A DNA stretch of 64,000 nucleotides from CAYVTZ01 sp964454685 (lineage in GTDB: Bacteria > Bacillota > Clostridia > Christensenellales > Christensenellaceae), in contig CAYVTZ010000014.1 of NCBI GenBank assembly GCA_964454685.1, forward strand, positions 3,243 to 67,242, given 5' to 3'. Shown one piece after another: positions 24,983 to 35,089 of the stretch. The notes beneath the pieces are model-generated. The model had not been told where the DNA came from. It did no database searches and was given only the letters and a program-made list of their open reading frames with translations. Every line of letters begins with the position of its first letter. The stretch's first letter is position 1. Made by a program: the position numbers and the translations under genes.

Positions 24983-27154
24983 ATGCAACTGAATACCAAT
25001 CAACAACTGGCGGTGGAAACGACAGAAGGCGCGGTGCTGGTGCTTGCGGGGGCGGGCAGCGGCAAGACGCGCGTTTTAACGGAGCGCGTCGCGCACCTGG
25101 TGGGAGATAAGCGCGTACCGCCGTGGGCGATTCTTGCCATTACCTTTACAAACAAGGCGGCCGAGGAGATGCGCAATCGTATTGCGGAGCGCACGGGTTA
25201 TGACGCGCGGGACATTTGGATCAGCACCTTTCACGCGATGTGCGTGCGGATGCTGCGCCGCTATGCCGAGCATGTGGGGTATACTTCGAATTTTCTGATT
25301 TATGATTCGGACGATTCTTTGCGGCTGGTACGCAAGATTTTGGAAGAGATGGGGTTGAAGGAGAACAAGAGCTACAACGACCGATACATCAAAAATATCA
25401 TCAGCCGTTATAAAAATGATGCGCAAAACACGGAATTTTATGATTTTGTGGCAGAGCGCAATGCGTTCATTGCGGAGAATGCCGAGCATATCTTCATTCG
25501 TTATCAGGAAGAATTGCTACGGCAAAATGCAATGGACTTTGATGATCTGCTGCTAAAAACACTGGAACTGCTGCAAAACAGTGAGCAGGCGCGGAATTAC
25601 TATCAAAACAAGTTTCGCTATGTGCTGGTGGACGAGTATCAGGACACCAACATGGTGCAGTACAACCTGGTAAAAATATTGTGCGGCGGATATGGCAATC
25701 TGTTTGTGGTGGGTGACGATGATCAATCGATCTATGCGTTCCGCGGAGCGAACATTCGCAACATTTTAGAGTTTGAGAAAGATTTTGAAGGCGCGAAGGT
25801 GATTCGTCTGGAACAGAATTATCGCTCGGACAAACGCATACTGGACGTGGCAAACTGTGTCATTCGTAACAACGAGGGGCGCAAGGGAAAAACGCTGTGG
25901 AGTGAGATCACCAGCGGGGAAAAGCCGGTTTTGTACACTGCATCCAGCGAATATGACGAAGCGGAGTCCATCGCGCGCGAGATTCAGCGGCTTTCGGACG
26001 AGGGAAACAATTATTCCGATATGGCGATTTTATATCGCATGCACACGCTGACGCGTATTATCGAGGAAAAACTGCGGTTATATACGGTGCCTTATCGTAT
26101 TTACGGCGGCTTGAGCTTTTATGAGCGCAAGGAAGTAAAGGATATGATCGCGTATCTGAACATTTTGGCAAATCCGGCGGCAGACTTGCAGCTTTTGCGC
26201 ATCATCAACGTTCCCAAACGTGCGATTGGCGATGCGAAGGTTTCTGCGCTGACGCGCCTTGCGGGCAGCAACAGCATTTCGATGATTGAAGTGATGGCAA
26301 ATGCGGATACGATGATTGACGATGCCGCACTGCTCAAAAAGGCGAAGGAATTTTACGCGATTTATGAGGAAATGCGCGAAGGGATGGAGCAGAAATCGGT
26401 TCACGAGATTCTTGAGGACGTATATATTGTTTCCGGCTACAAACAGATGCTGGAAGCGGAGGGCACGCCCGAGGCACAGGGGCGCATGGAGAATGTGGAG
26501 GAACTGATCAACTCTGCGTATGAATATGATGAGCGCAACGGCGAGGACGCCGGACTGGATGGTTTCCTGCAGGACATTGCGCTGATCACGGACATGGACA
26601 GCATGGACGAAAAGGGCGGCGTGACATTGATGACCATGCATGCTGCGAAAGGATTGGAATACGATTATGTGTTTGTTGCCGGAGTGGAGGAAGGGATTTT
26701 CCCCAGCATGCGCAGCATAGAAGAGGACAATGTAGAAGAAGAGCGGAGGCTTTGCTATGTTGCCATTACGCGCGCAAAAAAGAAGCTGTATCTGCTGCAC
26801 GCGCAGATGCGCACGTTGTATGGCAAGACTACGCCAACCATGCCTTCGCGCTTTCTGGACGAAATCGACGACGAACTGTTGGAGCGCCTCGGCAAGAAGG
26901 AGCGACCGGTGATTGCGCCGAAAGCGACGACGCAGAAGCCGGTGTTTGCAGGCAAATTTGAACTGCCCAAGGCGAAGCCGGCAAAGGTGCTGGGGAACTA
27001 TAAGGTGGGCACGGTGGTGCGGCACAAAAGCTTTGGCGTGGGAAAAATTATGAGCATAGACGGTACGGGCGATAAACAGGTTGCCGTGGTGCTGTTTGAG
27101 CAGGCGGGTCAGAAAAAGATGTTTTTGGCGTTTGCGGCGCTGGAAATTCTGTGA
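24983..27154 (+). CDS. pcrA: ATP-dependent DNA helicase PcrA (UvrD/Rep family)
   Basis: A 723-residue superfamily 1A helicase. The motifs are Q-motif LNTNQQLAV, Walker A AGAGSGKTRVLTER, TFTNKAAEEMRNRI, VDEYQDTN, GDDDQSIYAFRGA, LEQNYRSD, LMTMHAAKGLEYD and YVAITRAKKKLYL. The C-terminal tail ends in a Tudor-like RNA-polymerase-binding fold (GTVVRHKSFGVGKIMSID). It unwinds DNA in repair and displaces RecA. ATG 24983 is six bases after AAGGAG. The frame upstream to 24926 has no match. The gene heads a pcrA-ligA-gatCAB operon. Confidence 0.96.
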   Translation: MQLNTNQQLAVETTEGAVLVLAGAGSGKTRVLTERVAHLVGDKRVPPWAILAITFTNKAAEEMRNRIAERTGYDARDIWISTFHAMCVRMLRRYAEHVGYTSNFLIYDSDDSLRLVRKILEEMGLKENKSYNDRYIKNIISRYKNDAQNTEFYDFVAERNAFIAENAEHIFIRYQEELLRQNAMDFDDLLLKTLELLQNSEQARNYYQNKFRYVLVDEYQDTNMVQYNLVKILCGGYGNLFVVGDDDQSIYAFRGANIRNILEFEKDFEGAKVIRLEQNYRSDKRILDVANCVIRNNEGRKGKTLWSEITSGEKPVLYTASSEYDEAESIAREIQRLSDEGNNYSDMAILYRMHTLTRIIEEKLRLYTVPYRIYGGLSFYERKEVKDMIAYLNILANPAADLQLLRIINVPKRAIGDAKVSALTRLAGSNSISMIEVMANADTMIDDAALLKKAKEFYAIYEEMREGMEQKSVHEILEDVYIVSGYKQMLEAEGTPEAQGRMENVEELINSAYEYDERNGEDAGLDGFLQDIALITDMDSMDEKGGVTLMTMHAAKGLEYDYVFVAGVEEGIFPSMRSIEEDNVEEERRLCYVAITRAKKKLYLLHAQMRTLYGKTTPTMPSRFLDEIDDELLERLGKKERPVIAPKATTQKPVFAGKFELPKAKPAKVLGNYKVGTVVRHKSFGVGKIMSIDGTGDKQVAVVLFEQAGQKKMFLAFAALEIL

Positions 27155-27198
27155 GACTTGCGCGGTGCGTGAGCGAAGAACATGAAGGAGACAGACGC

Positions 27199-29154
27199 AT
27201 GGAACGGATGCAGGAGCTGGTGCAGCTGCTGAACACATACGCATATCAATATTACGTGCTGGATGCGCCGACGGTGGCGGATGCGCAATATGATGCGCTT
27301 TACGACGAGCTTTGCGCGCTGGAGCAAGAAAGCGGCACCGTACTGCCGGATTCTCCGACGCAGCGGGTGGGCGGCGAACTACTGGAAGGATTTGAGAAGC
27401 ATCGGCATCTTGCGCCGCTGTGGAGCCTGGACAAGGCGCAGAGCTTTGAAGAATTGCAGGATTGGGAGCAGCGCTTGAAAAAGGCGTTTCCGGCGCAGGA
27501 GCGCTTTGCATATTCTTTGGAGTATAAATTCGATGGCCTTACCATCAATCTAACCTATGAAAACGGCTTATTGACTCACGCGGCGACGCGCGGCGATGGA
27601 GAAGTGGGGGAGGAGATTACAGCGCAGATCAAGACCATTGCCAGCATTCCGCTGCGCATTCCCTATTTTGGACGCTTGGAGGTGCAGGGTGAGGCGATTA
27701 TGCTGCTGTCTGCGCTGGAAGCGTATAATAAGACTGCGGAAGAACCGCTTAAAAATGCCCGGAATGCGGCGGCAGGAGCGTTGCGCAATCTGGACACTTC
27801 GGTAACGGCAAAGCGCCATTTGAGCGCGTTTTTGTATAATGTGGGATATATCGAGGGTAAAACGTTCCGCGACCACGGCGAGATGATTGCCTTTTTGAAA
27901 GAAAACTATTTTCTTGTGAATCCTTATGAAAAGCTGTTTGAGGACTTGCAAGAAGTGTGCAAAGAGATTGAGCGGGTGGAAGCCTTAAGGGATTCTTTGG
28001 ACTTTTTGATCGACGGCATGGTCATCAAGGTTTCGGACTTTGCAATGCGCGAGCAGCTTGGGTATACGCAGAAATTCCCGCGCTGGGCGATCGCCTATAA
28101 ATTTGCCGCGCAGGAGATGACGACGCGCATTTTGGATGTCGTCTGGGATGTTGGGCGCACGGGAAAACTGACGCCGGTGGCGGTGTTGGAACCGGTGGAC
28201 ATTGCGGGCGTGACGGTGCAACGCGCGACGCTGAATAACTACGAGGATATTTTACGCAAGCGCGTGGCGCTGGGGATTTCGGTGTTTATTCGACGTTCCA
28301 ATGACGTGATTCCCGAAATTTTGGGAGCCGCGGACGAAAACGAGCAAGGAACGCCCGTTGATCGGCCGCTGGTTTGTCCTGCGTGTGGAACGCATTTGGT
28401 GGAGATCGGTCCGAATCTATATTGTGAAAATTCTTTGAGTTGTGCGCCGCAGCTTACGGCGCGCATGACGCATTTTGTTTCGCGGGATGCGATGAACATT
28501 GAATCCTTGAGCGAAAAAACCATTGAGCAGTTGTTCCATGCGCTGGAAATCCAGGACATTGCGGGACTGTACACCATTCGGAAAGAACAGCTTTTGGGAT
28601 TGGAAGGCTTTCAGGAGAAGCGGGCGGAGAACATTATTTCGGCGATCGAGCAGAGTAAGACGCCGCCGCTGGCAAACTTTATTTTTGCGCTGGGCATTGC
28701 CAACGTGGGGAAAAAAACGGCGAAGGATTTGGCGGCAACTTACGGCAGCTTTGAACGTGTGATGCAGGCAACGGAAGAAGAATTATTGGGCATCCGCGAT
28801 ATTGGCGGCGTGGTAGCGCATGACATCGTCTCATTCTTTGCAGACGCAAACAGCCGCCGCGTGTTGGCGGAGCTGGATGCTGCGGGGGTGAGACCGCAAG
28901 AAGCACAGATCGCGCAAGCAGAAGGCTTGTTTTCAGGACGCACTTTTGTGCTGACAGGAACGTTGCCCACCATGACGCGTGAACAGGCGCAGGAGATGAT
29001 CGAAGCACAGGGCGGCAAGGTGACCACATCCGTCAGCAAGAAAACAGATTTTGTTTTGGCGGGAGAGAAGGCGGGGAGCAAGCTTGCAAAGGCGCAAAGC
29101 CTAGGCGTTGCGGTGCTGGATGAGGACGCGTTTTTGCGGATGATGCAGGCATGA
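27199..29154 (+). CDS. ligA: NAD+-dependent DNA ligase
   Basis: A 651-residue LigA with the Ia domain (YYVLDAPTVADAQYDALYDEL), the adenylation site EYKFDG (lysine nucleophile), the OB fold, the four-cysteine zinc finger (CPACGTHL..YCENSLSC), helix-hairpin-helix repeats (GLEGFQEKRA, GIRDIGGVVA) and a C-terminal BRCT domain (FVLTGTLPTMTREQAQEMIE). It seals nicks during replication and repair. ATG 27199 is eight bases after AAGGAG; the frame from 27151 overlaps pcrA and lacks family support. It shares an ATGA overlap with gatC. Confidence 0.97.
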   Translation: MERMQELVQLLNTYAYQYYVLDAPTVADAQYDALYDELCALEQESGTVLPDSPTQRVGGELLEGFEKHRHLAPLWSLDKAQSFEELQDWEQRLKKAFPAQERFAYSLEYKFDGLTINLTYENGLLTHAATRGDGEVGEEITAQIKTIASIPLRIPYFGRLEVQGEAIMLLSALEAYNKTAEEPLKNARNAAAGALRNLDTSVTAKRHLSAFLYNVGYIEGKTFRDHGEMIAFLKENYFLVNPYEKLFEDLQEVCKEIERVEALRDSLDFLIDGMVIKVSDFAMREQLGYTQKFPRWAIAYKFAAQEMTTRILDVVWDVGRTGKLTPVAVLEPVDIAGVTVQRATLNNYEDILRKRVALGISVFIRRSNDVIPEILGAADENEQGTPVDRPLVCPACGTHLVEIGPNLYCENSLSCAPQLTARMTHFVSRDAMNIESLSEKTIEQLFHALEIQDIAGLYTIRKEQLLGLEGFQEKRAENIISAIEQSKTPPLANFIFALGIANVGKKTAKDLAATYGSFERVMQATEEELLGIRDIGGVVAHDIVSFFADANSRRVLAELDAAGVRPQEAQIAQAEGLFSGRTFVLTGTLPTMTREQAQEMIEAQGGKVTTSVSKKTDFVLAGEKAGSKLAKAQSLGVAVLDEDAFLRMMQA

Positions 29155-29420
29155 TAGGCAAGGAAGAAGTGCGCGAAATTGCGCACAGCGCAAGGTTGCG
29201 GCTAAAGGAAGAGGAAATAGAGCAGATGTGCGCAGAGCTGGAAACGGTGTTGGCGCTGGCGCAAACGCTGGAGCATGGAGAGCATGTGGAATGCTCTGCG
29301 CCAAAAGTGGACTACGGACGCAGGGACGAGGTAGCTGACTTTGCGGGAGACCCGTTGCGTGATGCGGCACAAACGCGGGATGGCTGCTTTATTGTGCCGC
29401 GCATCATGAGTCGGCAATGA
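29151..29420 (+). CDS. gatC: Asp-tRNA(Asn)/Glu-tRNA(Gln) amidotransferase subunit C
   Basis: An 89-residue GatC (EEVREIAHSARLRLKEEEIEQM, APKVDYGRRDEVADF). GatC is a belt-like chaperone that joins GatA to GatB. It overlaps ligA and gatA by four bases each (ATGA), so the genes are translationally coupled. A gatCAB set implies the indirect route to Gln-tRNA and/or Asn-tRNA. Confidence 0.93.
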   Translation: MIGKEEVREIAHSARLRLKEEEIEQMCAELETVLALAQTLEHGEHVECSAPKVDYGRRDEVADFAGDPLRDAAQTRDGCFIVPRIMSRQ

Positions 29421-30832
29421 AAAAGCTGCGGGAGATCCGGCGTATGCTGGAACAAAAACATATGAGCGCAGTGGAATGGACGCAGGAGTGCATCACGCGG
29501 ATGCGGCGCAAGGAGAGCGAAATCGGGGCGCTGCTGGCGACGGATTTTGACGCGGCGCTGCAACGTGCGGCAAGCATCGATAAACGGCGTTTGCGCGGTG
29601 ATGCGCTGGGTGCGTTGGCGGGCATCCCCTATATTGCCAAGGATAATATTTGTACGCGAGGTTTGGCGACGACGGCGGGTTCAAGGATGTTGGAAGGGCA
29701 TTTGCCACTCTATGACGCGGCGGCGGTGGAGCGGTTGCGCGCGGAGGACGCTTTACTGCTGGCTAAGGGAAACATGGACGAATTTGCCATGGGATCGTCT
29801 ACCGAGCATTCCGCTTTCCGGCTGACGCGCAATCCGTTGGATGCGACTCGTGTGCCGGGCGGCTCGTCCGGCGGAAGCGCAGCGGCGGTGTGTGCGGGTT
29901 ATGTGCCATTTGCGTTGGGATCGGATACGGGCGGCTCGGTGCGGCAGCCTGCCGCATATTGCGGGCTGGTGGGGGTGAAGCCCTGCTATGGGAGCGTATC
30001 GCGCTATGGGTTGATCGCGTTTGCAAGTTCACTGGATCAGATTGGTGTTTTAGCAGGAGATGTGCGGGATGCGGCAGAGGTTTTGCGTGTGATTGCCAAA
30101 CGGGATGCGCGGGATGCGACCTGCCACGGCGCATTGGTGGAACCGTTGCCGGAGGAGCCGCGCTCCCTGCACGATGTGACCTTTTGCGTGCCGGAAGGGC
30201 TTGCAGCGACGCAAGTGCAGCCGGAAATCCTGCACAGCTTTCAGGAGGCACTTGCGCGGATACAGCAGAATGGAGCGCATGTGGAATGCGTTCGGCATCC
30301 AGACTGGCAACAGGTGCTGGCGGCATATTGTCTGCTTTCCAGTGCGGAGTGTTGCTCAAACCTTGCGCGGTATGACGGGATACGCTACGGCGCTTGTGCG
30401 CAGGGAGACACGCTGGAGGAGCAATATCAAAATACGCGCTCCCAAGGCTTCGGGAAGGAAGTGAAGCGGCGCATTTTGCTGGGAAACTATGTGCTGCGCG
30501 CCGAGCATTTTGAGCAATATTACCAAAAGGCTGCGGCGATGCGCAATCGATTGCGCGTGGAATATGAGAAATGGTTTGAACGCGCGGATGCGCTGCTGCT
30601 GCCTACTACGATGCAAACGGCATTTCGTTTTGGAGAAAAGGACGAACCGATGCGGATGTACGAAACCGACCTATTCACCATTCCGGCGAATCTGACGGGG
30701 CATTGTGCGCTTTCGATGCCCTGCGGACGGGATCATGCGGGGCTGCCTATTGGCTTGCAAATCGTTGCGCGGGATGAGAATACGCTTTTGCGGATTGCCT
30801 TGGCAGTGGAAGCGTCGGGAGGCACGACATGA
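29417..30832 (+). CDS. gatA: Asp-tRNA(Asn)/Glu-tRNA(Gln) amidotransferase subunit A
   Basis: A 471-residue amidase. The Ser-cisSer-Lys triad is visible in IAKDNI (lysine), GGSSGGSAAAV (cis-serine) and GSDTGGSVRQPAA (nucleophile). It frees ammonia from glutamine and passes it to GatB. The closing TLLRIALAVE motif is normal. The length is slightly under the usual 480-490 residues. It overlaps both neighbours by four bases. Confidence 0.95.
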   Translation: MKKLREIRRMLEQKHMSAVEWTQECITRMRRKESEIGALLATDFDAALQRAASIDKRRLRGDALGALAGIPYIAKDNICTRGLATTAGSRMLEGHLPLYDAAAVERLRAEDALLLAKGNMDEFAMGSSTEHSAFRLTRNPLDATRVPGGSSGGSAAAVCAGYVPFALGSDTGGSVRQPAAYCGLVGVKPCYGSVSRYGLIAFASSLDQIGVLAGDVRDAAEVLRVIAKRDARDATCHGALVEPLPEEPRSLHDVTFCVPEGLAATQVQPEILHSFQEALARIQQNGAHVECVRHPDWQQVLAAYCLLSSAECCSNLARYDGIRYGACAQGDTLEEQYQNTRSQGFGKEVKRRILLGNYVLRAEHFEQYYQKAAAMRNRLRVEYEKWFERADALLLPTTMQTAFRFGEKDEPMRMYETDLFTIPANLTGHCALSMPCGRDHAGLPIGLQIVARDENTLLRIALAVEASGGTT

Positions 30833-32262
30833 ATGAATGGGAGGCTGTGGCCGGGCTGGAAGTGCACGTAGAGCTGCGCACGCAAAGTAAGATTTTTTGC
30901 GGCTGCAAAAATGAATTTGGCGCGGCGCCCAACACACAGGTGTGTCCGGTGTGTCTTGGTATGCCGGGGTCACTGCCTGCTTTGAACGAGCGCGCGGTGG
31001 AGTACGGCGCGAAGGCGGGCATGGCGCTGGGTTGCGATGTGATGACGTATTCGCGTTTTGATCGCAAGCATTATTTTTACCCAGACCTTGCCAAGGCATA
31101 TCAAATTACACAGGCGCAGTTTCCGCTGTGCAGAGATGGAGTGGTGCGGCTGGAGGCGGGAGAAATTGGCGTTGAACGCATCCATCTGGAAGAGGACGCA
31201 GGCAAGCTGACGCACACGGAGGATGCAACGCTGGTGGACTATAACCGCGGCGGCGTACCGCTCATCGAGATTGTAACGCGCCCTGATTTTCGCTCGGGGG
31301 AGCAGATCGCGCAGTTTTTGCGGCATGTGCAGCAAACCATGCAGTTTTTAGGGGTTTCGGACTGCAAAATGCAGGAAGGCTCTTTGCGTTGCGATCTGAA
31401 TCTGTCTGTGCGCAGGCGGGGCAGCGAGGGGATGTCGGAGCGAACGGAAATCAAAAATATCGGGAGCATCTCGCTGGCAGCGCTGGCATTTGAGCAGGAA
31501 TGTAAGCGGCAGATCGAGATTTATGAGCGCGGCGGAAGCGTACAACGTGAGACGCGGAGACTGGATGAAGCCACGGGAGAAAGTGTGCTGCTGCGCAAAA
31601 AAGAGCAGTTTTGGGATTATCTTTTTTTTCCGGAGCCGGACTTGCCGCCCGTATGGTTGAACGAGGAAAAAATGGTGCAGTGGCGAAACGAATTGCCGGA
31701 AACAGCACTGCAAAAGCGAGAACGGTATCAGGCGCAGTACGGGCTGTCCAATTATGATGCACAGGCGCTTACAGCGACGCGGGAGACTGCGCAGTATTTT
31801 GAAGCGTGCGTGGCGCTGCATGCGGATGCAAAGACGGTGTGTAATTATATCATAGGCGATCTTGCGGCATTACGCAAAGAGTCGGACATGCAGCCGGAGC
31901 AGAACCCCGTTCCGCCGCAGATGCTGGTGGAATTAATCACGTTGGTGCAAGAACAGAAAATCAGCATTGCGGCATCCAAAACGGCGTTGCGCGCGTTGTT
32001 TATGCACGGGGGCGTGGTACAGGACACCGTGGATCGGCTGCGGCTGTGGCAGCAGAGTGATGCGAAGGAGCTGCGGGATATCGTCTGCGCAGTGCTCAAC
32101 GAGCAGAAGCAAGCGGCAGCGGATGTGAGAGCCGGCAAGCAGAATGCGGTAAAATATTTGATGGGTCAAGTGATGAAACAGACGGGCGGACGCGCGAATC
32201 CGCAGGTGGTCATGGAATTGATAGAAATGGAGCTAACCAATGAAACAGGGAAAACTGAGTAA
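30829..32262 (+). CDS. gatB: Asp-tRNA(Asn)/Glu-tRNA(Gln) amidotransferase subunit B
   Basis: A 477-residue GatB that phosphorylates and amidates misacylated tRNA. It has the GLEVHVELRTQSKIFCGC start, CPVCLGMPGSLP, RKHYFYPDLAKAYQI, HLEEDAGKLTH, DYNRGGVPLIEIVTRPDF and the C-terminal YqeY-like tRNA-binding tail (VKYLMGQVMKQTGGRANPQ). The zinc-type cysteines of the cradle (FCGC..CPVC) are present. It overlaps gatA by four bases. Confidence 0.96.
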   Translation: MNEWEAVAGLEVHVELRTQSKIFCGCKNEFGAAPNTQVCPVCLGMPGSLPALNERAVEYGAKAGMALGCDVMTYSRFDRKHYFYPDLAKAYQITQAQFPLCRDGVVRLEAGEIGVERIHLEEDAGKLTHTEDATLVDYNRGGVPLIEIVTRPDFRSGEQIAQFLRHVQQTMQFLGVSDCKMQEGSLRCDLNLSVRRRGSEGMSERTEIKNIGSISLAALAFEQECKRQIEIYERGGSVQRETRRLDEATGESVLLRKKEQFWDYLFFPEPDLPPVWLNEEKMVQWRNELPETALQKRERYQAQYGLSNYDAQALTATRETAQYFEACVALHADAKTVCNYIIGDLAALRKESDMQPEQNPVPPQMLVELITLVQEQKISIAASKTALRALFMHGGVVQDTVDRLRLWQQSDAKELRDIVCAVLNEQKQAAADVRAGKQNAVKYLMGQVMKQTGGRANPQVVMELIEMELTNETGKTE

Positions 32263-33226
32263 CGCAAAGCTGTCCGAGGTGGTGTTCAGCAAAATTGTTC
32301 CCCAAAACGCGGATACGGTGGTGGGTGCGGGCGTAGGAGAGGATTGCTGTGCGGTTCGCTTGCAGGACGGTTTGTGCGTTGTATCGACCGACCCGATCAC
32401 AGGGGCAACGGAGAATTGCGGCAGTCTTGCCGTGCATATCAATGCCAACGATATCGCAGCGGCCGGCGCACAGCCTATTGCGGCACTGGTGACATTGCTG
32501 ATTCCGGTGGACGCACAGGAATCGCAAATTGCGGCGACCATGAATGAACTGGCGCAAACCGCGCAGAGCATGGGCATTGACATCATTGGCGGACACACGG
32601 AAATCACGGAAGCGGTGCGGCGCATCGTCGTATCCGTGACGATGATCGGCAAGCCGGTGGCGCAGGGAAAGATGTTCCGCAGTGTGGACATGCGCGCGGG
32701 CGACGACATCATTATGACAAAATACGCGGGACTGGAAGGCACCGCCATTCTAGCATCCGACCATGCGGCGCAGCTTAGCGGAATTTTAACGCTGGACGAT
32801 ATGCAGCAGGTGGCGGAGGCGAAGGCGAGTTTGAGCGTTGTACCGGAAGGATTGATCGCGGCGCGCATCGACGGAGTAAGCGCCATGCACGACATCACCG
32901 AGGGCGGTGTGATTGGCGCACTGCATGAGATGTGCGATGCGGCGGGCGTGGGCGCGCTGGTAAACCTTTCGCGTGTTCCGGTGCTGCCTGTGACCGAGCG
33001 AATCTGCGCCTATTACGGATTAGACGTGATGGGGCTGATTTCCAGTGGCAGCATGATCATTTGCGCGGCTGATGGTGCGGCGGTGTGCGATGCGCTGGCA
33101 AACAGCGGAATCATGGCGACCATCATCGGGCATGTGGAGGGAGAGCGCGTTCGGGATGCGAAGACGGGGCAGATCATCACACCCTACGATGCGGACGAGC
33201 TTTATAAGGCAAGCGGCGATCCGTAA
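32240..33226 (+). CDS. AIR synthase-fold protein (HypE/ThiL-like family)
   Basis: A 328-residue protein of the PurM/HypE/SelD/ThiL fold. The ATP-binding elements are GVGEDCCAV, NANDIAAAGAQP, IIGGHTEIT and MHDITEGGVIGAL. Unlike HypE it has no C-terminal cysteine (it ends ...YKASGDP), so it should not be the canonical carbamoyl-transfer protein for NiFe enzymes. It is often annotated only as 'AIR synthase family'. It overlaps gatB by 23 bases and is probably the last gene of the pcrA operon. The reaction is unknown. Confidence 0.8.
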   Translation: MKQGKLSNAKLSEVVFSKIVPQNADTVVGAGVGEDCCAVRLQDGLCVVSTDPITGATENCGSLAVHINANDIAAAGAQPIAALVTLLIPVDAQESQIAATMNELAQTAQSMGIDIIGGHTEITEAVRRIVVSVTMIGKPVAQGKMFRSVDMRAGDDIIMTKYAGLEGTAILASDHAAQLSGILTLDDMQQVAEAKASLSVVPEGLIAARIDGVSAMHDITEGGVIGALHEMCDAAGVGALVNLSRVPVLPVTERICAYYGLDVMGLISSGSMIICAADGAAVCDALANSGIMATIIGHVEGERVRDAKTGQIITPYDADELYKASGDP

Positions 33227-33304
33227 AAATAAATTTGTGGTTAAGTTTCCATATTTGAATTATAATAAAGGTAGAAGAATCATATTAAACGTGCGAAACA
33301 AATG

Positions 33305-33328
33305 GGAGCGGCCGTAAGCGTCCGCTCC
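33305..33328 (+). promoter_or_regulatory. Hairpin in the leader of the chemoreceptor gene
   Basis: GGAGCGG (33305-33311) pairs with CCGCTCC (33322-33328) around a 10-base loop. A TATAAT at 33261-33266 without a good -35 may be the promoter -10. The 140-base gap (33227-33366) shows no riboswitch family that I recognise. Confidence 0.4.
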
Positions 33329-33366
33329 GATGCGAATCAACACGAAGAGCATAAGGAGTATATCAC

Positions 33367-35067
33367 ATGAATCATCAATCGCTGGATCATCTTCCACTTA
33401 AGAAAAAGATCAGCAAGACGGTCAATTTTTTTCTGATCTTAATTGCCATCGTTTCGGGACTGGCGGGCGCGTTTGGGCTTGTTAAGGTGTTTGTACTGGA
33501 TCAGTACATTTATGAGCAACGCACGATGCCATACGTCAACGCGTCGCAGATGGTGGAGAACGTTTTGAAGGTTTCTTCCTATTTTGACATGGCGATTTTA
33601 GCCGGGGATGATGTGCAGCAGATTGCGGAATATCAACAGATGACCGAAGAAGCCAATGCGCAGACGCAGGTCTTGATGGAGGAATTTAAGGCGTATGATC
33701 TGCCCGCGGGTGTGGTGGAGGAATTTGATCAGGCGCAGACGCTGTTCCAGACGACGTTGCAGCCGGCATCGCAAGAAATCTTCACGATATTAAAGCAGGG
33801 CGACATTGCGCAGGCGGAGCAGTATATGGATGCTACCGATGTGAAACTGGGCGAGATGATCGATCATTTTAAAAACAGTCAGATCAACATGCTTGCCTCG
33901 ATGAACGAGACGTCAGAGCTGTTCCGGCAGATGACCATTATCTTTATTGCATTTATCCTGCTTGTGTTTGTCGTCGGGATCGTTGTGAGTATTAAAAAGA
34001 GCAAGGCGTTTCGCAGATCGCTTTCAAGGCCGATTCAGCTCATGTCGGAAATTTCGACGCAGATTGGCAAGAGCGGGAATTTGAACATCGATGCGGACAC
34101 GATGCAGGAGCTGCAATTTCTCGCGCAGCGCAAGGATGAGCTGGGCGCCACATCCGCCGCTTTTCTTGCGCTGGTGAGCAGCCTCAAGACCAACAGCGAT
34201 ATTTTATCCGGCGCGGCGAGCGGAGACTTTACGAGATCGGTACATTTGCTTTCCGAGCAGGATCATGTTGGAATCAGCATACAAAACATGCAGCGCCAGC
34301 TTTCGAAGCTGATCGCGCGGGTGAATTCATCCAGCCAGACGGTGACGCAAAGCTCTGAAATCGTGGCGCAGTCCAGCCAGAGTATTGCGCAAAATGCGAC
34401 GGAGCAGGCGGGCATCGTGGAGCAGATTTCCACGGCGGTTTCAACGATTTCGGAAAAAATAAACGCTACCGGCGAGAATATCTTACAATCGCAGCACATC
34501 AGCAAGCAAACGCTGTCAGATGCAAACCGCTGTAACAGCCTGATGCGTGATATGATTGACGCGATGCAGCTCATTGCACGGCAATCGCACGAGATCAACA
34601 AAATCATCACGACGATTGACGGGATCGCATTCCAAACAAATATTCTGGCGCTCAATGCGTCCGTGGAGGCGGCGCGTGCAGGGGAAGCCGGAAAAGGGTT
34701 TGCGGTGGTCGCCGAGGAAGTGCGAGAGCTGTCTGCAAAGGTGACACAAGCAGCAAAGGAGACAGAGCGCTTGATTTCAGGCTCGATGAGCAGCGTGGAT
34801 TCCGGTGTGGCACTGGCGCAGGATGCGGCGGAGTCGATCGGGAACATTGTGGGGGGCATTGAGGACGTGGCGAAGTATTCGGATGAGATCGCGCAGCATT
34901 CCACAGAGCAGCGTGACGGAATCCGTGCAATCCGCACAGATGTGGAGCGTTTCTCCGACTTTGTGGCGGAGAATGCGGCGACATCACAAGAGAGCTCGGG
35001 AATCAGCGCTGAACTGGAAGAACAGGTGAATGCGCTAAGAGCGATCGTATCCGAGTTTCGGATCTAG
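33367..35067 (+). CDS. Methyl-accepting chemotaxis protein
   Basis: A 566-residue chemoreceptor. The first membrane helix is at about residues 18-40. A helical-bundle sensor domain of about 150 residues follows, then a second helix at about 190-212 (IIFIAFILLVFVVGIVVSI), a HAMP-like region (about 215-320), and the signalling domain. The hairpin tip reads INKIITTIDGIAFQTNILALNASVEAARAGEAGKGFAVVAEEVRELS across residues 410-460, a perfect match to the CheA/CheW-binding tip. It has no chemotaxis gene neighbours. GGAG precedes the ATG. The ligand is unknown. Confidence 0.93.
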   Translation: MNHQSLDHLPLKKKISKTVNFFLILIAIVSGLAGAFGLVKVFVLDQYIYEQRTMPYVNASQMVENVLKVSSYFDMAILAGDDVQQIAEYQQMTEEANAQTQVLMEEFKAYDLPAGVVEEFDQAQTLFQTTLQPASQEIFTILKQGDIAQAEQYMDATDVKLGEMIDHFKNSQINMLASMNETSELFRQMTIIFIAFILLVFVVGIVVSIKKSKAFRRSLSRPIQLMSEISTQIGKSGNLNIDADTMQELQFLAQRKDELGATSAAFLALVSSLKTNSDILSGAASGDFTRSVHLLSEQDHVGISIQNMQRQLSKLIARVNSSSQTVTQSSEIVAQSSQSIAQNATEQAGIVEQISTAVSTISEKINATGENILQSQHISKQTLSDANRCNSLMRDMIDAMQLIARQSHEINKIITTIDGIAFQTNILALNASVEAARAGEAGKGFAVVAEEVRELSAKVTQAAKETERLISGSMSSVDSGVALAQDAAESIGNIVGGIEDVAKYSDEIAQHSTEQRDGIRAIRTDVERFSDFVAENAATSQESSGISAELEEQVNALRAIVSEFRI

Positions 35068-35089
35068 CGAAGTGTTACAGATTAAAATT

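Noticed and set aside
26078..27511. A 477-codon minus-strand frame opposite pcrA and ligA
   Set aside because: It is the antisense shadow of two strongly conserved genes, is rich in His/Arg/Gln as such shadows are, and has no recognisable domain.
32240..33226. AIR synthase-fold gene considered as hydrogenase maturation factor HypE
   Set aside because: It lacks the C-terminal cysteine that HypE needs, and the window's hydrogenase is the [FeFe] type, which does not use Hyp proteins.
33267..33366. Chemoreceptor leader considered as a cyclic-di-GMP riboswitch
   Set aside because: The hairpin is present, but the conserved loop and the GGGACGCAAAGC-type segment of the riboswitch are not found.
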